Shown here in pieces: positions 22,842-35,126 of a DNA stretch of 64,000 bases. Position 1 is the stretch's first letter. The number at the start of each line of letters is the position of its first letter. The notes under the pieces were generated by a model. The model was given only the letters and a program-made list of their open reading frames with translations, had not been told where the DNA came from and searched no databases. Source of the stretch: Gammaproteobacteria bacterium HGW-Gammaproteobacteria-2 (GTDB lineage Bacteria > Pseudomonadota > Gammaproteobacteria > Xanthomonadales > Xanthomonadaceae); NCBI GenBank assembly GCA_002840015.1, contig PGZE01000003.1, positions 57,758-121,757 on the forward strand, given 5' to 3'. Both the position numbers and the translations under genes were made by a program.

Positions 22842-22964
22842 CGGCCTGTCGGGTTTGACCGGTCCGGCGATAAGAGTGGCTTTTCGCTTCGCGCGGTCGG
22901 TTGCTTCGCAACAACGGCTGTTGCGCAGGCTGCGCCTTTACTTCGCCGCTACGCGGCTCGCTGG

Positions 22965-23381
22965 GTCGCCCACAGGGTGGGCTCTCACCAAACATCCGCC
23001 AAGTCTTTGATTTTGCTTTTGCGCTTCATGCTGTTTTCGGCACTCCTTCGCGGGCATCGCGCACCAATGCAAACACGGCATTGGGCCCAGCGCTCGTTAC
23101 TTTCATACCCCCATTTCCGCCATAGCGCATCAGCTCGCCTCATGTTTGATGCGCGAATAAGCGCACCGAACCGGACTCCTACAGGGAACGTTCACCGCTT
23201 CCGTGGGAGCGCGCCCCAGATCAAGTCTGGGGCAGGCTCTGCGCGCGAAGCGCTTTCGCCTGTTCGTTCGCCGGCAGGCCGGCTCCCACTGAAGCACTGG
23301 CTCGCAATGGCGTGCAACACAGTTGCTCCTGCAAAGAATAGGCAGTTGGGGCCACCTGTAGGAGCCCACCCTGTGGGCGAC
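22965..23381. repeat. Inverted repeat pair (20-bp arms)
   Basis: Arm 22965-22984 and arm 23362-23381 are exact reverse complements over 20 bases. The arms flank about 380 bases of non-coding sequence that includes the REP-like block at 23203. They resemble the GGAGCCCACC-type dispersed repeats common in Lysobacterales and Pseudomonas genomes. Confidence 0.65.
23203..23310 (+). repeat. REP-like dispersed repeat, copy 1
   Basis: Shares ordered blocks with 26403-26519: GTGGGAGCGCGCC, GCGCGCGAAGC, TTCGCCGGCAGGCC plus GCTCCCAC, then AAGCACTGG and a final ATGG. The internal part (a CCCCAGA/TCTGGGG hairpin here) differs. Both copies have the same orientation and bracket acnA. Confidence 0.7.
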
Positions 23382-23465
23382 GCGCTGGAACGCGCGTTGC
23401 TGCGAATACGAGCGCCAACCACTCTGAAATCCACAGTCGTCATGCGCTCAAGCGAAGGAGACGCA

Positions 23466-23489
23466 CCGGTCGGACTCAAGTCCGACCGG
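23466..23489 (-). terminator. Stem-loop after acnA, possible terminator
   Basis: CCGGTCGGACT faces AGTCCGACCGG around a two-base centre, an 11-bp GC-rich stem 36 bases past the acnA stop. There is no clear U-tract, so it may be a REP hairpin acting as a 3' stabiliser rather than an intrinsic terminator. Confidence 0.4.
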
Positions 23490-23525
23490 CTGCCAGCATC
23501 GCTTTACGTGTTCAATCGTTTGAAA

Positions 23526-26264
<2,739 letters not shown>

Positions 26265-26802
26265 GCGGTGGCTCCGGGTGGCATCGAAAGGGGGAGGGTC
26301 GAAACCCAGCTGGTCATTATACGCGTAGGCGTTGGTTGACAGCGGTCGCAACGAATCGTTCCAAGCCCAATAGCCTCGCTTTGTACGTTGGCGACCGCTC
26401 CTGTGGGAGCGCGCCTACGCACAAAACTTTCGCAAGGTTGTTCGCCTGCGCGCGAAGCTCTATCGCCAGATCGTTCGCCGGCAGGCCAGCTCCCACAAAA
26501 GCACTGGTTCGCACCATGGGGCAACGAAGCAGAGATATCGGGACTGGCTCTGATTGTCTAAACAAGATTAAGTATGTAAATTAAATTACTGATATATATG
26601 CATTTAACAGAAACACCTCATGCTCGATCAATGCGGTTTTTAACCAAACCATAACGTAAAAACTGTTACCCTCACCAAGTTGTGATTGGTGTCAGCCGCA
26701 ACGCGCCACCGCAGCCGTCCGTGAATGCAAGCCCATTTGCAATCTCGCCTGTCTTCCATGGTGCTGCTTCGCCAGCACCGTGCCGCCCGCCAGGAGCCAT
26801 TG
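26265..26802. other. Intergenic region upstream of acnA and of the DUF2383 gene
   Basis: No gene in 538 bases. It contains REP-like copy 2 (26403-26519) and an AT-rich stretch at about 26555-26680 (long A/T runs with TATATATGCATTTAAC), unusual for this GC-rich sequence and the likely promoter region for the plus-strand gene at 26803. Confidence 0.6.
26403..26519 (+). repeat. REP-like dispersed repeat, copy 2
   Basis: Partner of 23203-23310 in the same orientation, about 3.2 kb apart, with acnA between them. The outer blocks agree closely; the centre (ACGCACAAAAC and a TTTCGCAAGG stretch) is different. Confidence 0.7.
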
Positions 26803-27240
26803 ATGACCGATTCCCTAACCAGCCTTTCCGATCTGCTCGAGATCAGCCGTGATGGTGTGGATTTCTTCGAGCAGGCATCACAATGTGTTGATGACAAGCG
26901 CCTTCGTGCGCTTTTTTCACAATTGGCAAAGACCAAAGCCAGCCTGGCTGAAAACCTTTCCGAAGAGGTTACTGCCAAGCCAGGGCGCAAGGGTAAAGCG
27001 AGTGGCCCCGTCGCCGAGTTCCAGAAAACCTATGCCAGCCTGAGTACCAGCTTGCGCAAGGCGGATGTTACGCAAATCGATCAGCTCGAACAGACTGAAG
27101 ATCGCCTGCACAGCCGCTTTCAAGAATTGGTGATGGACCGCGACCAGACGTTTGTGGTGCGGGTGTTGGCCAAGCAGTATCTGGCCAGGGTTGACCCGCT
27201 GCATCGTGAGATCCGTGCGCGCAAACGTAGCCTGAGCTGA
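26803..27240 (+). CDS. PA2169-like four-helix-bundle protein (DUF2383)
   Basis: A 145-residue, fully helical protein. The opening LSDLLEISRDGVDFFEQAS and LRALFSQLAKTKASLAENLSEEV match the DUF2383/PA2169 pattern, a ferritin-like bundle of unknown function often linked to stress. No signal peptide. CAGGAG at 26791 sets the ATG at 26803; an upstream in-frame ATG has no such site. A bidirectional terminator follows. Confidence 0.7.
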   Translation: MTDSLTSLSDLLEISRDGVDFFEQASQCVDDKRLRALFSQLAKTKASLAENLSEEVTAKPGRKGKASGPVAEFQKTYASLSTSLRKADVTQIDQLEQTEDRLHSRFQELVMDRDQTFVVRVLAKQYLARVDPLHREIRARKRSLS

Positions 27241-27288
27241 CGTTTCGTTCGGCCAAGCAGCGCGGTAACGCCGTGTAGCGACGAAACA

Positions 27289-27319
27289 ACAAAAGGGGCC
27301 TTGCGGCCCCTTTTGTTTT
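27289..27319. terminator. Bidirectional intrinsic terminator
   Basis: AAAAGGGGCC and GGCCCCTTTT pair around TTGC, flanked by A-rich sequence on one side and TTTTGTTTT on the other. It lies between two converging genes (ending at 27240 on plus and 27346 on minus) and can serve both. Confidence 0.9.
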
Positions 27320-27345
27320 GCAGCTTGCTTCTGCTGACGGTTGGC

Positions 27346-29505
27346 TTATTTATCGCCACCGTCAAGACCACGGCGCGCCAGCAGCGGCTTGGTATCCGGT
27401 GCGCGGCCACGGAAATTGGCGAACAAGGTCATTGCATCTTCGGCACCGCCGCGTGAGAGCAATGTTTTGCGAAAGTGATCGCCATTTTCGCGCTTCAGTC
27501 CACCATTCTCCTTGAACCACTCAACACTGTCGGCATCCAGCACTTCGCTCCAGATGTAGCTGTAGTAGCCGGCCGCGTAACCGCCAATGATGTGCGAGAA
27601 GTAGGTGCTGCGATAACGCGGCGGTACCGGCGCGAAATCAACACCGGCCTGTTTCAATGCATTCGCCTCGAATGCCAGTACGCCGTCAGCATCGGGCACC
27701 TGCTCAGGAGTTATCTGATGCCACGCCTGATCAAGCAGCGATGCTGCCAGATACTCGGTGGTGGCAAAGCCTTGATTGAACTTCTGCGTGGCCATGACCT
27801 TGTCCAGCAATGCCTGCGGCATCGGCTCGCCGGTCTGGTAATGCTTGGCGTAGTTGGCCAGCACTTCCGGCCAGGTCATCCACATTTCGTTGACTTGTGA
27901 AGGATATTCAACGAAGTCACGCGGCACGCTGGTACCGCTGAAACGCGGGTAGCGTACGTTGGAGAACATGCCGTGCAGGGCGTGGCCAAACTCGTGGAAC
28001 ATGGTGTTGGCTTCGTCAAAAGTGAGCAGGGTAGGCTCGCCTTGCGGTGGCTTTGGAATGTTCAGGTGATTGGCGACGACCGGCTGTGTGCCTAGCAGAC
28101 TGGATTGTGAAACGTACGCATTCATCCAGGCACCACCACGCTTGGACGGGCGGGCGTAGAAGTCGGCGATGAAGATGGCTAGCTGGCTGCCATCGGCATC
28201 GAACACATCAAAGACGCGCACATCGGGCTGATACACCGGCAGGTCGGTACGTTCCTTGAAGCTCAGGCCGTAGAGCTGATTGGCGGCAAAGAACACGCCG
28301 TTTTGCAACACATTGTCGATCTCGAAGTATGGACGCAGCTGCGATTCATCAAAATCGTAGCGGGCGCTGCGCACTTTTTCGGCGTAATAGGCCCAATCCC
28401 AGGCGGCTAGCTGGAAACCGCCCTTTTGGGCGTCGATCAGCTTCTGCATGTCTGCCGCTTCCTTGCGGGCATTGGCTACCGCCGCTGGCGCCAGGTCGCC
28501 CAGCATCTTGTTGACGGCTTGTGTGGTACGTGCGGTCTGGTCTTCCAGACTGTAGGCTGCGTGGTTGGCGTAACCCATCAACAGGGCGCGCTCAGCGCGA
28601 AGCTTGGCGACCCGTGCGATGTTGGCGCGGTTGTCGTACTCGCCACCGTGGCTGCCGCGACCAACGGAAGTGGTCTGGATGCGCTCGCGCAGGGCGCGAT
28701 TTTCAAGCGAGGCAAGCGATGGCTGGCCTGAGGTGTTCATCATCGCCAGCATGAACTTACCGTCCTTGCCGGCGGCTTTGGCGGCTTGGGCAGCCGCTGC
28801 AATTGCATTGTCGGACAGGCCAGCCAGCTCATCGCGGCTGTCGACCACGATCGCTGATGCGTTGGTTTCCTTCAACACGTTTTGGCTGAAGCTGGTTTGC
28901 AGCGAGGCCAGTTCGCTGTTGATGGCCTTGAGCTTTTCCTTGTCGGCATCCGACAGGTTGGCGCCAGCGCGCACAAAATCGGTGTGATAGCGCTCGAGCA
29001 GATATTTCGATTCGGCGTCGAGACCGAGGCTGTCGCGTTGCTCATAAAGCGACTTCACGCGTGCGAACAGCTTGCTGTTCAGAGCGATGGCATCGCGGTG
29101 GGCTGATAGTTTGGGTGCCATTTCACTCTGGATTTTTTCCAGCGTGTCGTTGGTGTTGGCGCCGGCCAATGAGAAGAATATGGTTTGCACGCGATCCAGC
29201 AACTCGCCGCTGCGTTCCATCGCCACGATGGTGTTTTCGAAGCTGGCTGGCTCGGCGTTATTGGCGATTGCCTCGATTTCGGCGGCATTTTCGGCCATCC
29301 CCTTTTCAAAGGCGGGCGTGTAGTGCTCGTCGCGGATCGTGTCGAACGGCGGGTAGCCAAAGGGCAGAGTGCTGGCCTCAAACAACGGGTTGCTGGCTTC
29401 GCTGGTGGCAGCGGCGTCTGCTTTGGCCGGCGGCTCAGAGGTGGAACAGCCGGTAATAGCCAGCGACAGGGCGCCAGCGAGTGCAACTGCGAGTCGATGA
29501 TTCAT
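27346..29505 (-). CDS. dcp: Peptidyl-dipeptidase Dcp-like M3 metallopeptidase (lipoprotein)
   Basis: A 719-residue M3-family peptidase. The zinc site HEFGH is at residues 504-508 with the downstream glutamate in EYPSQVNE. An N-terminal signal with lipobox ITGC (cysteine 20) marks it as an envelope lipoprotein, unlike E. coli Dcp, which lacks a lipobox. It removes dipeptides from C-termini of peptides. The mature N-terminus after the cysteine is a low-complexity Ala/Glu/Pro linker. The terminator at 27289 closes it. Confidence 0.93.
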   Translation of the reverse strand: MNHRLAVALAGALSLAITGCSTSEPPAKADAAATSEASNPLFEASTLPFGYPPFDTIRDEHYTPAFEKGMAENAAEIEAIANNAEPASFENTIVAMERSGELLDRVQTIFFSLAGANTNDTLEKIQSEMAPKLSAHRDAIALNSKLFARVKSLYEQRDSLGLDAESKYLLERYHTDFVRAGANLSDADKEKLKAINSELASLQTSFSQNVLKETNASAIVVDSRDELAGLSDNAIAAAAQAAKAAGKDGKFMLAMMNTSGQPSLASLENRALRERIQTTSVGRGSHGGEYDNRANIARVAKLRAERALLMGYANHAAYSLEDQTARTTQAVNKMLGDLAPAAVANARKEAADMQKLIDAQKGGFQLAAWDWAYYAEKVRSARYDFDESQLRPYFEIDNVLQNGVFFAANQLYGLSFKERTDLPVYQPDVRVFDVFDADGSQLAIFIADFYARPSKRGGAWMNAYVSQSSLLGTQPVVANHLNIPKPPQGEPTLLTFDEANTMFHEFGHALHGMFSNVRYPRFSGTSVPRDFVEYPSQVNEMWMTWPEVLANYAKHYQTGEPMPQALLDKVMATQKFNQGFATTEYLAASLLDQAWHQITPEQVPDADGVLAFEANALKQAGVDFAPVPPRYRSTYFSHIIGGYAAGYYSYIWSEVLDADSVEWFKENGGLKRENGDHFRKTLLSRGGAEDAMTLFANFRGRAPDTKPLLARRGLDGGDK

Positions 29506-29610
29506 GTTTGCGGGTTCCTTGGTTGAGCAACGTCAGCCACCAAGGGTAACGCAAGCGGCTGCTAGTTGCCGCCATGACTTTTGACACCATGACTTTTGGC
29601 AGGGCAGGGC

Positions 29611-30615
29611 TCAGCGCTCGAACCACGGTGGTGGTTGCAAGCCTTTGTCTTGCAAAAACGCAGGGTTGAACAACTTGGACTCATAACGGCTGGCACTGTC
29701 GCACAGGATGGTCACGACGCAATGCCCAGGCCCGAGCTGCCTGGCCAGACGGATGGCACCGGCAACATTGATGCCGCTGGATGTACCCACATAGAGTCCT
29801 TCTGTGCCAATCAGCTCCCAAAGTACCGGTAGCCATTCTTGATCGGGGATGTTGTAGGCATCATCGATGCGCGCACCGCTGAGATTGCCGGTGATGCGGT
29901 TCTGGCCAATGCCTTCGGTGATTGAACTGCCGTGTGATACCAACTTGCCGGTCTTCACCCAACTGTAAATGGCTGCGCCATCCGGATCAGCGGCCGCCGT
30001 GATCACCGACGGGCTGCGTTGTTTGAGGTAGGCGGACACGCCGGCCAGGGTACCGCCGGTGCCGACCGAACAGATAAAGCCATCGACTTTGCCGCCCGTT
30101 TGCGCCCAGATTTCCGGCCCGGTACTGGTGGTGTGGCCGTTGCTGTTGGCCAGGTTGTCCCATTGATTGGCATAAAAAACCCCACCGGGCGTGTTGGCGG
30201 CCATTGCTTCGGCCAGGCGTCGGGCCTGATGCACGTAGTTGTCCGGGTTCGCGTACGGGACGGCAGGCACGGTGCGCAGATCGGCGCCCATGCCGCGCAA
30301 AGCCGATTGCTTCTCGGCGGATTGGGTATCGGGCATCAGGATGATCGTCTTGAGTCCCAATGCGTTGCCGGCCAAGGTGAGGCCAATGCCGGTATTGCCG
30401 GCGGTGCCTTCAATCACGGTGCCACCCGGCGCTATCAAACCGCGCTCCAGCGCGTCGAGCAGCAGATACTTGGCAGCGCGATCCTTGACCGACCCCCCCG
30501 GATTCATGAACTCGGCCTTGCCAAAAATCGCGCAGCCGGTGCGCTCTGATGCTGCACGCAGCCGGATCAGTGGGGTATTGCCGATGTGATCAAGAAACGG
30601 ACAGTCGATGGCCAT
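29611..30615 (-). CDS. Cysteine synthase (PLP-dependent O-acetylserine sulfhydrylase-type)
   Basis: A 334-residue fold-type II PLP enzyme. The Schiff-base lysine is K44 in NPGGSVKDRAA; the substrate-binding loop EGTAGNTGIGL and the phosphate-binding GTGGTLAGV are clear. EGTAGNTG replaces the EPTSGNTG of CysK, a variant seen in cysteine synthase-like enzymes and cystathionine beta-synthase relatives, so the exact substrate is not certain. The ATG at 30615 gives MAIDCPFLDHIGNTPLIRL, a normal start. It is divergent from the GST gene. Confidence 0.88.
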   Translation of the reverse strand: MAIDCPFLDHIGNTPLIRLRAASERTGCAIFGKAEFMNPGGSVKDRAAKYLLLDALERGLIAPGGTVIEGTAGNTGIGLTLAGNALGLKTIILMPDTQSAEKQSALRGMGADLRTVPAVPYANPDNYVHQARRLAEAMAANTPGGVFYANQWDNLANSNGHTTSTGPEIWAQTGGKVDGFICSVGTGGTLAGVSAYLKQRSPSVITAAADPDGAAIYSWVKTGKLVSHGSSITEGIGQNRITGNLSGARIDDAYNIPDQEWLPVLWELIGTEGLYVGTSSGINVAGAIRLARQLGPGHCVVTILCDSASRYESKLFNPAFLQDKGLQPPPWFER

Positions 30616-30760
30616 GGCAGGTGCTCATGCAAGTGTGCTTGCAGTGCAACGGTTATTAACGAAAAGGTCAAGCGTTGTGCATTGCTCATGCACAGGCTGC
30701 TGCGTACATGCGGGCAACTCGTCTATGCTTGGATACCTGTCGAATCCAGAGGACTCACGC

Positions 30761-31393
30761 ATGTATACGTTGTATTACGCGCCCGGCGCGGCCAGTTTCG
30801 TGGTGCATTGGTTGTTGATCGAGGCGGGCGCCGAGTATCAGCTGCAGCGCGTCAACCTGCAGGCGGGTGAGCAGCGCAGTGAGGCTTACCTGAAGCTCAA
30901 TCCCAACGGCGTAGTGCCGACGTTGCTTATCGACGGCAAGCCGGCGAGTGAGGCGGCAGCGCTGCTGCTGCATCTGGCAGATTCGTTTCCCGCGATGGGG
31001 CTGGCGCCGGCTGTCGGCAGCCTGGATCGGGCACATTACTACCAGTGGGTGCTGCACTTGGCCAATACCGTGCAGCCGGCGTTCCGGCACTGGTTCTTTG
31101 CCGCCGAGGCCGCAGGCGAGGCCAATGCCGAAGCCGCCAAGGCGCAAGCCCGCGCGCGTATCGAGGCCGCGTGGCAGCGCATCGACGACCACCTGAATGC
31201 CAACGGGCCGTATCTGTTGGGTGAATCGCCCAGCGCCGCCGATTTTTTGCTGACCATGTTGATGCGCTGGTCGCGCAACATGCCGCGCCCGGCCACTGAA
31301 TGGGTGAATCTGGCAGCGTTGGCACAGCGCATGAAAGCGCGCCCGAGTTTTGCGCAGCTGTGTCAGGCCGAGGAGTTGACCGAGTGGGTCTGA
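30761..31393 (+). CDS. Glutathione S-transferase family protein
   Basis: A 210-residue protein with thioredoxin-like N-domain (MYTLYYAPGAASFVVHWLL, then NPNGVVPTLL with the cis-proline, and the SEAAALLLHLAD glutathione contact) and a helical C-domain. The ATG at 30761 follows AGAGGA and matches the family N-terminus. Proteins of this type conjugate or reduce electrophilic compounds. It is 19 bases before the acyl-CoA dehydrogenase gene and probably co-transcribed. Confidence 0.88.
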   Translation: MYTLYYAPGAASFVVHWLLIEAGAEYQLQRVNLQAGEQRSEAYLKLNPNGVVPTLLIDGKPASEAAALLLHLADSFPAMGLAPAVGSLDRAHYYQWVLHLANTVQPAFRHWFFAAEAAGEANAEAAKAQARARIEAAWQRIDDHLNANGPYLLGESPSAADFLLTMLMRWSRNMPRPATEWVNLAALAQRMKARPSFAQLCQAEELTEWV

Positions 31394-31412
31394 CAACGCA
31401 AGGGGCACAGGC

Positions 31413-33218
31413 ATGAGTGAGGTCGAGCTGATCGATTGGCGGCACCAGCAGTTTGTCCTGCACGAGGTGCTGCAGGTGGCGCAGCTCACGCGTTACCCGC
31501 ATTTCTCGCAGCACAGCATCGATACCTTCGATGCGGCGCTCGAACTGGCGCAGCAGTTGGCGCTGACGCAATTTCAACCACACAACCGCGAGGCCGACCT
31601 GAACGAGCCGCGCGTACGCGATGGCAAGGTGCATCTGCTGCCCGCAGTAGCCAAGGCACTGGCCGCGTATCGCGAGGCGGGGTTTTTTGCGGCGGGTGCC
31701 GATGAAACCGATGGTGGTATGCAACTGCCTTATACCATCGCGTTGGCTTGCGACGGGCTGTTTGCCGGCGCCAATGTCGCCACCGCCGGCTACCCGATGC
31801 TGACCAAGGGCGTTGCTCATCTGATCGCGCAGTTTGGCACTGCCGAGCAGAAACAACGCTTCTTGCAGCCGCTGCACGATGGCCGCTTCTTCGGCACCAT
31901 GTGCCTGAGCGAGACACAGGCTGGCTCATCGCTCGGCGATATCAGTACCCGCGCCGAGCCCATTGGTAACGGCGATTACCGCATCAGTGGCGCCAAGATG
32001 TGGATCTCCGGCGGCGAGCATGAGTTGGCCGAAAACATCGTGCACATGGTGCTGGCGCGCACCCCCGATGCGCCGCCGGGTGTGCGCGGCATCAGCCTGT
32101 TCATTGTGCCGCGCTACCGGGTCGCGGCCGATGGCAGCGTTGGCGAGGACAACGATGTGCGGCTTGCCGGCGTCAACCACAAGCTTGGGCAACGCGGCAT
32201 CGTCAACACCTTCCTCAAGTTTGGCGAGCACGGCGCGTGTATCGGCCATCGGGTTGGGCCGGAACATCGCGGCCTGGCGCAGATGTTCGTGATGATGAAC
32301 GAAGCCCGGATCGGAGTTGGCATCGGCGCGATCATGCTGGGCAATGCCGGCTATCGTTATGCGCTGGCCTATGCCAGGGAGCGCCGTCAGGGCCGTCATC
32401 CCGATCAGAAAGACCCGCAAAGCCAGCCGGTGCCGATTATCGAACACGCCGATGTGCGGCGGATGCTGTTGCAGCAACGCGTCTATGTGGAAGGCGCGCA
32501 CGCACTGGCGTTGTATGCAGCAACACTGGTCGATACTCAGGGTCATGATCCCGATGCTGCCGTGCGTGCGCGTGCCGGGACACTGCTGGAATTATTGACG
32601 CCCATCATCAAGGCCTGGTCGGCGCAGTGGTGCGTGCAGGCCAACGACCTGGCAATCCAGGTGTTGGGTGGTTATGGCTATACCCGCGAGTATCCGGTCG
32701 AGCAGTTCTATCGCGACAATCGACTCAATCCAATCCACGAAGGCAGTAACGGCATTCAGGCACTGGATCTGCTCGGCCGCAAGGTGCTCACCGACAACGG
32801 GGCAGGGCTGCGGGCGTTGCTTGATGCGATGGCGAGCACGATCGAGTCGGCAGCAGGCCAGCCCGAGCTGATCGCGTATGCGCAGGCATTGGCGCAGTAC
32901 GCCAAGCGTGCCGCCGACGCGACCTTGCGTATTGGCAGCGAGTTGGCCGCAGGCAAGTTGCGCCAGGGGCTGGCCAATGCCTCGCAATACCTCACTGTGA
33001 TGGGGCATCTGTGTGTGGGTTGGATGTGGCTGCGCCAGGCGCAAACGGCCAGTGCGGCACTGCCGGCAGCACATTCCGCCGATGCGCGTTTCTACCGTGG
33101 CAAGCTGCATGCCTGCCGGTTCTTTTTTCAGCACGAGTTGCCAACCATTGAAGCGGCATTGCGGCTGCTCGAATCCATGGACAGCAGCGTGTACGACATG
33201 CAGATCGACTGGTTCTAA
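31413..33218 (+). CDS. Acyl-CoA dehydrogenase, long (FadE-like) type
   Basis: A 601-residue flavoprotein of the longer acyl-CoA dehydrogenase class with a C-terminal extension (DUF4-helix AcylCoA_DH_C type). FAD/substrate motifs are MCLSETQAGSSLGDI and ISGAKMWISGGEHE; the catalytic glutamate lies in NPIHEGSNGIQALDLLGRK. It performs the first step of beta-oxidation. AAGGGG sets the ATG. The crotonase gene begins 2 bases after its stop, so the two act together. Confidence 0.93.
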   Translation: MSEVELIDWRHQQFVLHEVLQVAQLTRYPHFSQHSIDTFDAALELAQQLALTQFQPHNREADLNEPRVRDGKVHLLPAVAKALAAYREAGFFAAGADETDGGMQLPYTIALACDGLFAGANVATAGYPMLTKGVAHLIAQFGTAEQKQRFLQPLHDGRFFGTMCLSETQAGSSLGDISTRAEPIGNGDYRISGAKMWISGGEHELAENIVHMVLARTPDAPPGVRGISLFIVPRYRVAADGSVGEDNDVRLAGVNHKLGQRGIVNTFLKFGEHGACIGHRVGPEHRGLAQMFVMMNEARIGVGIGAIMLGNAGYRYALAYARERRQGRHPDQKDPQSQPVPIIEHADVRRMLLQQRVYVEGAHALALYAATLVDTQGHDPDAAVRARAGTLLELLTPIIKAWSAQWCVQANDLAIQVLGGYGYTREYPVEQFYRDNRLNPIHEGSNGIQALDLLGRKVLTDNGAGLRALLDAMASTIESAAGQPELIAYAQALAQYAKRAADATLRIGSELAAGKLRQGLANASQYLTVMGHLCVGWMWLRQAQTASAALPAAHSADARFYRGKLHACRFFFQHELPTIEAALRLLESMDSSVYDMQIDWF

Positions 33219-33220
33219 TC

Positions 33221-34012
33221 ATGACCACAAATGGCAAACTCAGCATCGAACGCCGCGGCCATGTGCTGTTGATCGGCTTCGATCGCGCCGACAAGCGCAA
33301 CGCTTTTGATGTCGATATGTATCTGGCACTGGCGGCCGCTTATGGCGAGCTCGACCGCGACCCGGACCTGCGCTGTGGCCTGTTGTTTGGTCATGGCGAG
33401 CATTTCACTGCCGGTCTGGATTTGCCGCAGTGGGCGCCGGTGCTGGCTCGTGGCGAGTGGATTGCCTTGCCCGAAGGCTGCATCGAACCGTTCGGGCTGG
33501 ACGAAGGCAAGCGCTTACGCAAACCAATGGTGGTGGCGGCACGCGGAGTCAGCTTTACGGTCGCGGTGGAATTGATGCTGGCCGCCGACATACGTGTTGC
33601 CGGTGCCGACGCGCGTTTCGGTCAGCTCGAAGTGCAACGCGGCTTTTTCCCGTGCGGCGGCGCTACGGTGCGGTTGGCGCAGGAAGTGGGGTGGGGCAAT
33701 GCGATGCGCATCATCCTCAGCGGTGAAGAGTTTTCGGCCGAGGAGGCTTACCGATTGGGCCTGGTGCAGGCGCTGGTGCCGCCGGATCAGACGTTTTCCG
33801 CCGCACTCGCGATTGCCGAACGCATCGCTGCCCAGGCCCCACTCGGAGTGCAGGCGGCCTTGGCCTCGGCTCGCCATGCCCGCGTGGCCGGTGATGTGGC
33901 AGAGTTGGCGGTGATGTTCGGCCGTCTTGGCCCGGTGTTGGCGAGCGAGGACATGGCCGAAGCCTTGAGCGCGTTCAACGAGCGCCGTAACGCGGTATTC
34001 AAAGGGCGCTGA
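33221..34012 (+). CDS. Enoyl-CoA hydratase/isomerase (crotonase) family protein
   Basis: A 263-residue crotonase-fold protein. The oxyanion-hole motifs are GEHFTAGLDLP and KPMVVAARGVSFTVAVELMLAADIRVA; the second catalytic-region position reads FGQLEVQRGFFPCGGATVRL. The usual catalytic Glu pair of hydratases is not clear, so it may be an isomerase or another crotonase. Encoded 2 bases after the acyl-CoA dehydrogenase. Its 3' end overlaps the converging patatin gene by 14 bases. Confidence 0.88.
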   Translation: MTTNGKLSIERRGHVLLIGFDRADKRNAFDVDMYLALAAAYGELDRDPDLRCGLLFGHGEHFTAGLDLPQWAPVLARGEWIALPEGCIEPFGLDEGKRLRKPMVVAARGVSFTVAVELMLAADIRVAGADARFGQLEVQRGFFPCGGATVRLAQEVGWGNAMRIILSGEEFSAEEAYRLGLVQALVPPDQTFSAALAIAERIAAQAPLGVQAALASARHARVAGDVAELAVMFGRLGPVLASEDMAEALSAFNERRNAVFKGR

Positions 34013-35006
34013 TCGTGCTGGATGCGTTTTGTGCAACCGTGCGCGGCTTCGCCAGTTGTGCGCCGACATGGGCAAGCCGCGCCGCAACGTCAGGTTTCAG
34101 CAGGTGTTGCAACGCCTGCTCGCGCAGGTGCTGGATGTTATCGCTGGATGCATCGTCCAGAAACTGGCTGCCGGCTTCAAGCTTCATCTGCATCCGGGTG
34201 TAGCCGTCGCCAACCAGCAAACGGGCGATCTCGTCGTTGTTGTCGGAGGCGGCATCGAACACTACATCCAGCAACGGCATTGCCCATTGCATCGCGCCCC
34301 AGCTTTTCGCATCGTGGGCGCTGATCGGGTAAGCGTGACGCCCAGTGCCCATCGACAGCAGCAGCAGTTGCCGAGGGTCGCTGATGCTGTCATCAAAGCG
34401 CAGTGCTTCGGCGATTGCGCACAGCGCCGGGTTGTTGGCGACCACGCCGCCATCGATCACTGCCAGCTCGCGCTCACCGATGCGCATCGGGTGCGCCGGA
34501 AAATATCCAGGGGCTGCCGCTGAGCCGCGCAGCGCTTCCCATACCGGCACATCGCGGTGCTCGGGCGCATAACTGCGAAAAAACACGGGTGCCCGCGCGA
34601 TGGTGTCAAAGGCCAACAACATCACTGGGCGTTGCAGCTGGCCCAGTGTCATCTCGCCAAATATCAAATGCAGCACCCGATCAAGGCCGCGACCATCAAA
34701 CTTGGGTGCTGACAGGCCCTGACTGGCGATACGGCGGGCACGGGACAACACCCGCTTGGGCGCATCCGGAAAAATCGCGCGACTGGCTTCTTCATACAGT
34801 TGCGCCAGTTCGGCAGGGCGCTTTCCTGCAGCAAGGCCAGCCACCACCAAGGCGCCGGTTGAATTACCCACCAGCAAGTCGAATTGATCGGCAACTGGCC
34901 CGGCATGGTGCGCTGCCAATGCGTTCTCAAGATGAGCAAGCCACAAGCTGGGCACCACGCCACGAATACCGCCACCATCGATACTCAGAATCCGTTGCGC
35001 CCGCAA
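33999..35006 (-). CDS. Patatin-like phospholipase
   Basis: A 335-residue protein. The oxyanion motif DGGGIRG is at residues 10-16, the nucleophile elbow GNSTG at 47-51 (Ser49), and the catalytic aspartate motif DGG at 185-187. This Ser-Asp dyad hydrolyses membrane lipids. No signal peptide or membrane helix. The start is a TTG at 35006, the only start codon after an in-frame stop. CBASS effectors (CapV) share the fold, but no cyclase gene is near, so a housekeeping lipase is more likely. Confidence 0.88.
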   Translation of the reverse strand: MRAQRILSIDGGGIRGVVPSLWLAHLENALAAHHAGPVADQFDLLVGNSTGALVVAGLAAGKRPAELAQLYEEASRAIFPDAPKRVLSRARRIASQGLSAPKFDGRGLDRVLHLIFGEMTLGQLQRPVMLLAFDTIARAPVFFRSYAPEHRDVPVWEALRGSAAAPGYFPAHPMRIGERELAVIDGGVVANNPALCAIAEALRFDDSISDPRQLLLLSMGTGRHAYPISAHDAKSWGAMQWAMPLLDVVFDAASDNNDEIARLLVGDGYTRMQMKLEAGSQFLDDASSDNIQHLREQALQHLLKPDVAARLAHVGAQLAKPRTVAQNASSTISAL

Positions 35007-35126
35007 AGCCTGCTACTCCATGTCAGTAAAGGTCGGTAATGGTCGCCCCGGGGCAAATGATTGATGCCGTGGCACCACCCGGGACGTGCGTTGATTGACT
35101 GCACTGACAGCCGCCGAGTTCCCGCA

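Larger units (their letters stand above)
22842..23525. other. Gene-free repeat region downstream of acnA
   Basis: No credible gene. It holds an inverted pair of 20-base sequences at 22965-22984 and 23362-23381 (GTCGCCCACAGGGTGGGCTC and its complement), a REP-like block at 23203-23310 that recurs upstream of acnA, and a hairpin at 23466-23489. Confidence 0.7.

Noticed and set aside
33999..35006. CBASS effector CapV
   Set aside because: The patatin dyad is there, but no CD-NTase cyclase, Cap2 or Cap3 gene is close. Neighbours are metabolic genes.
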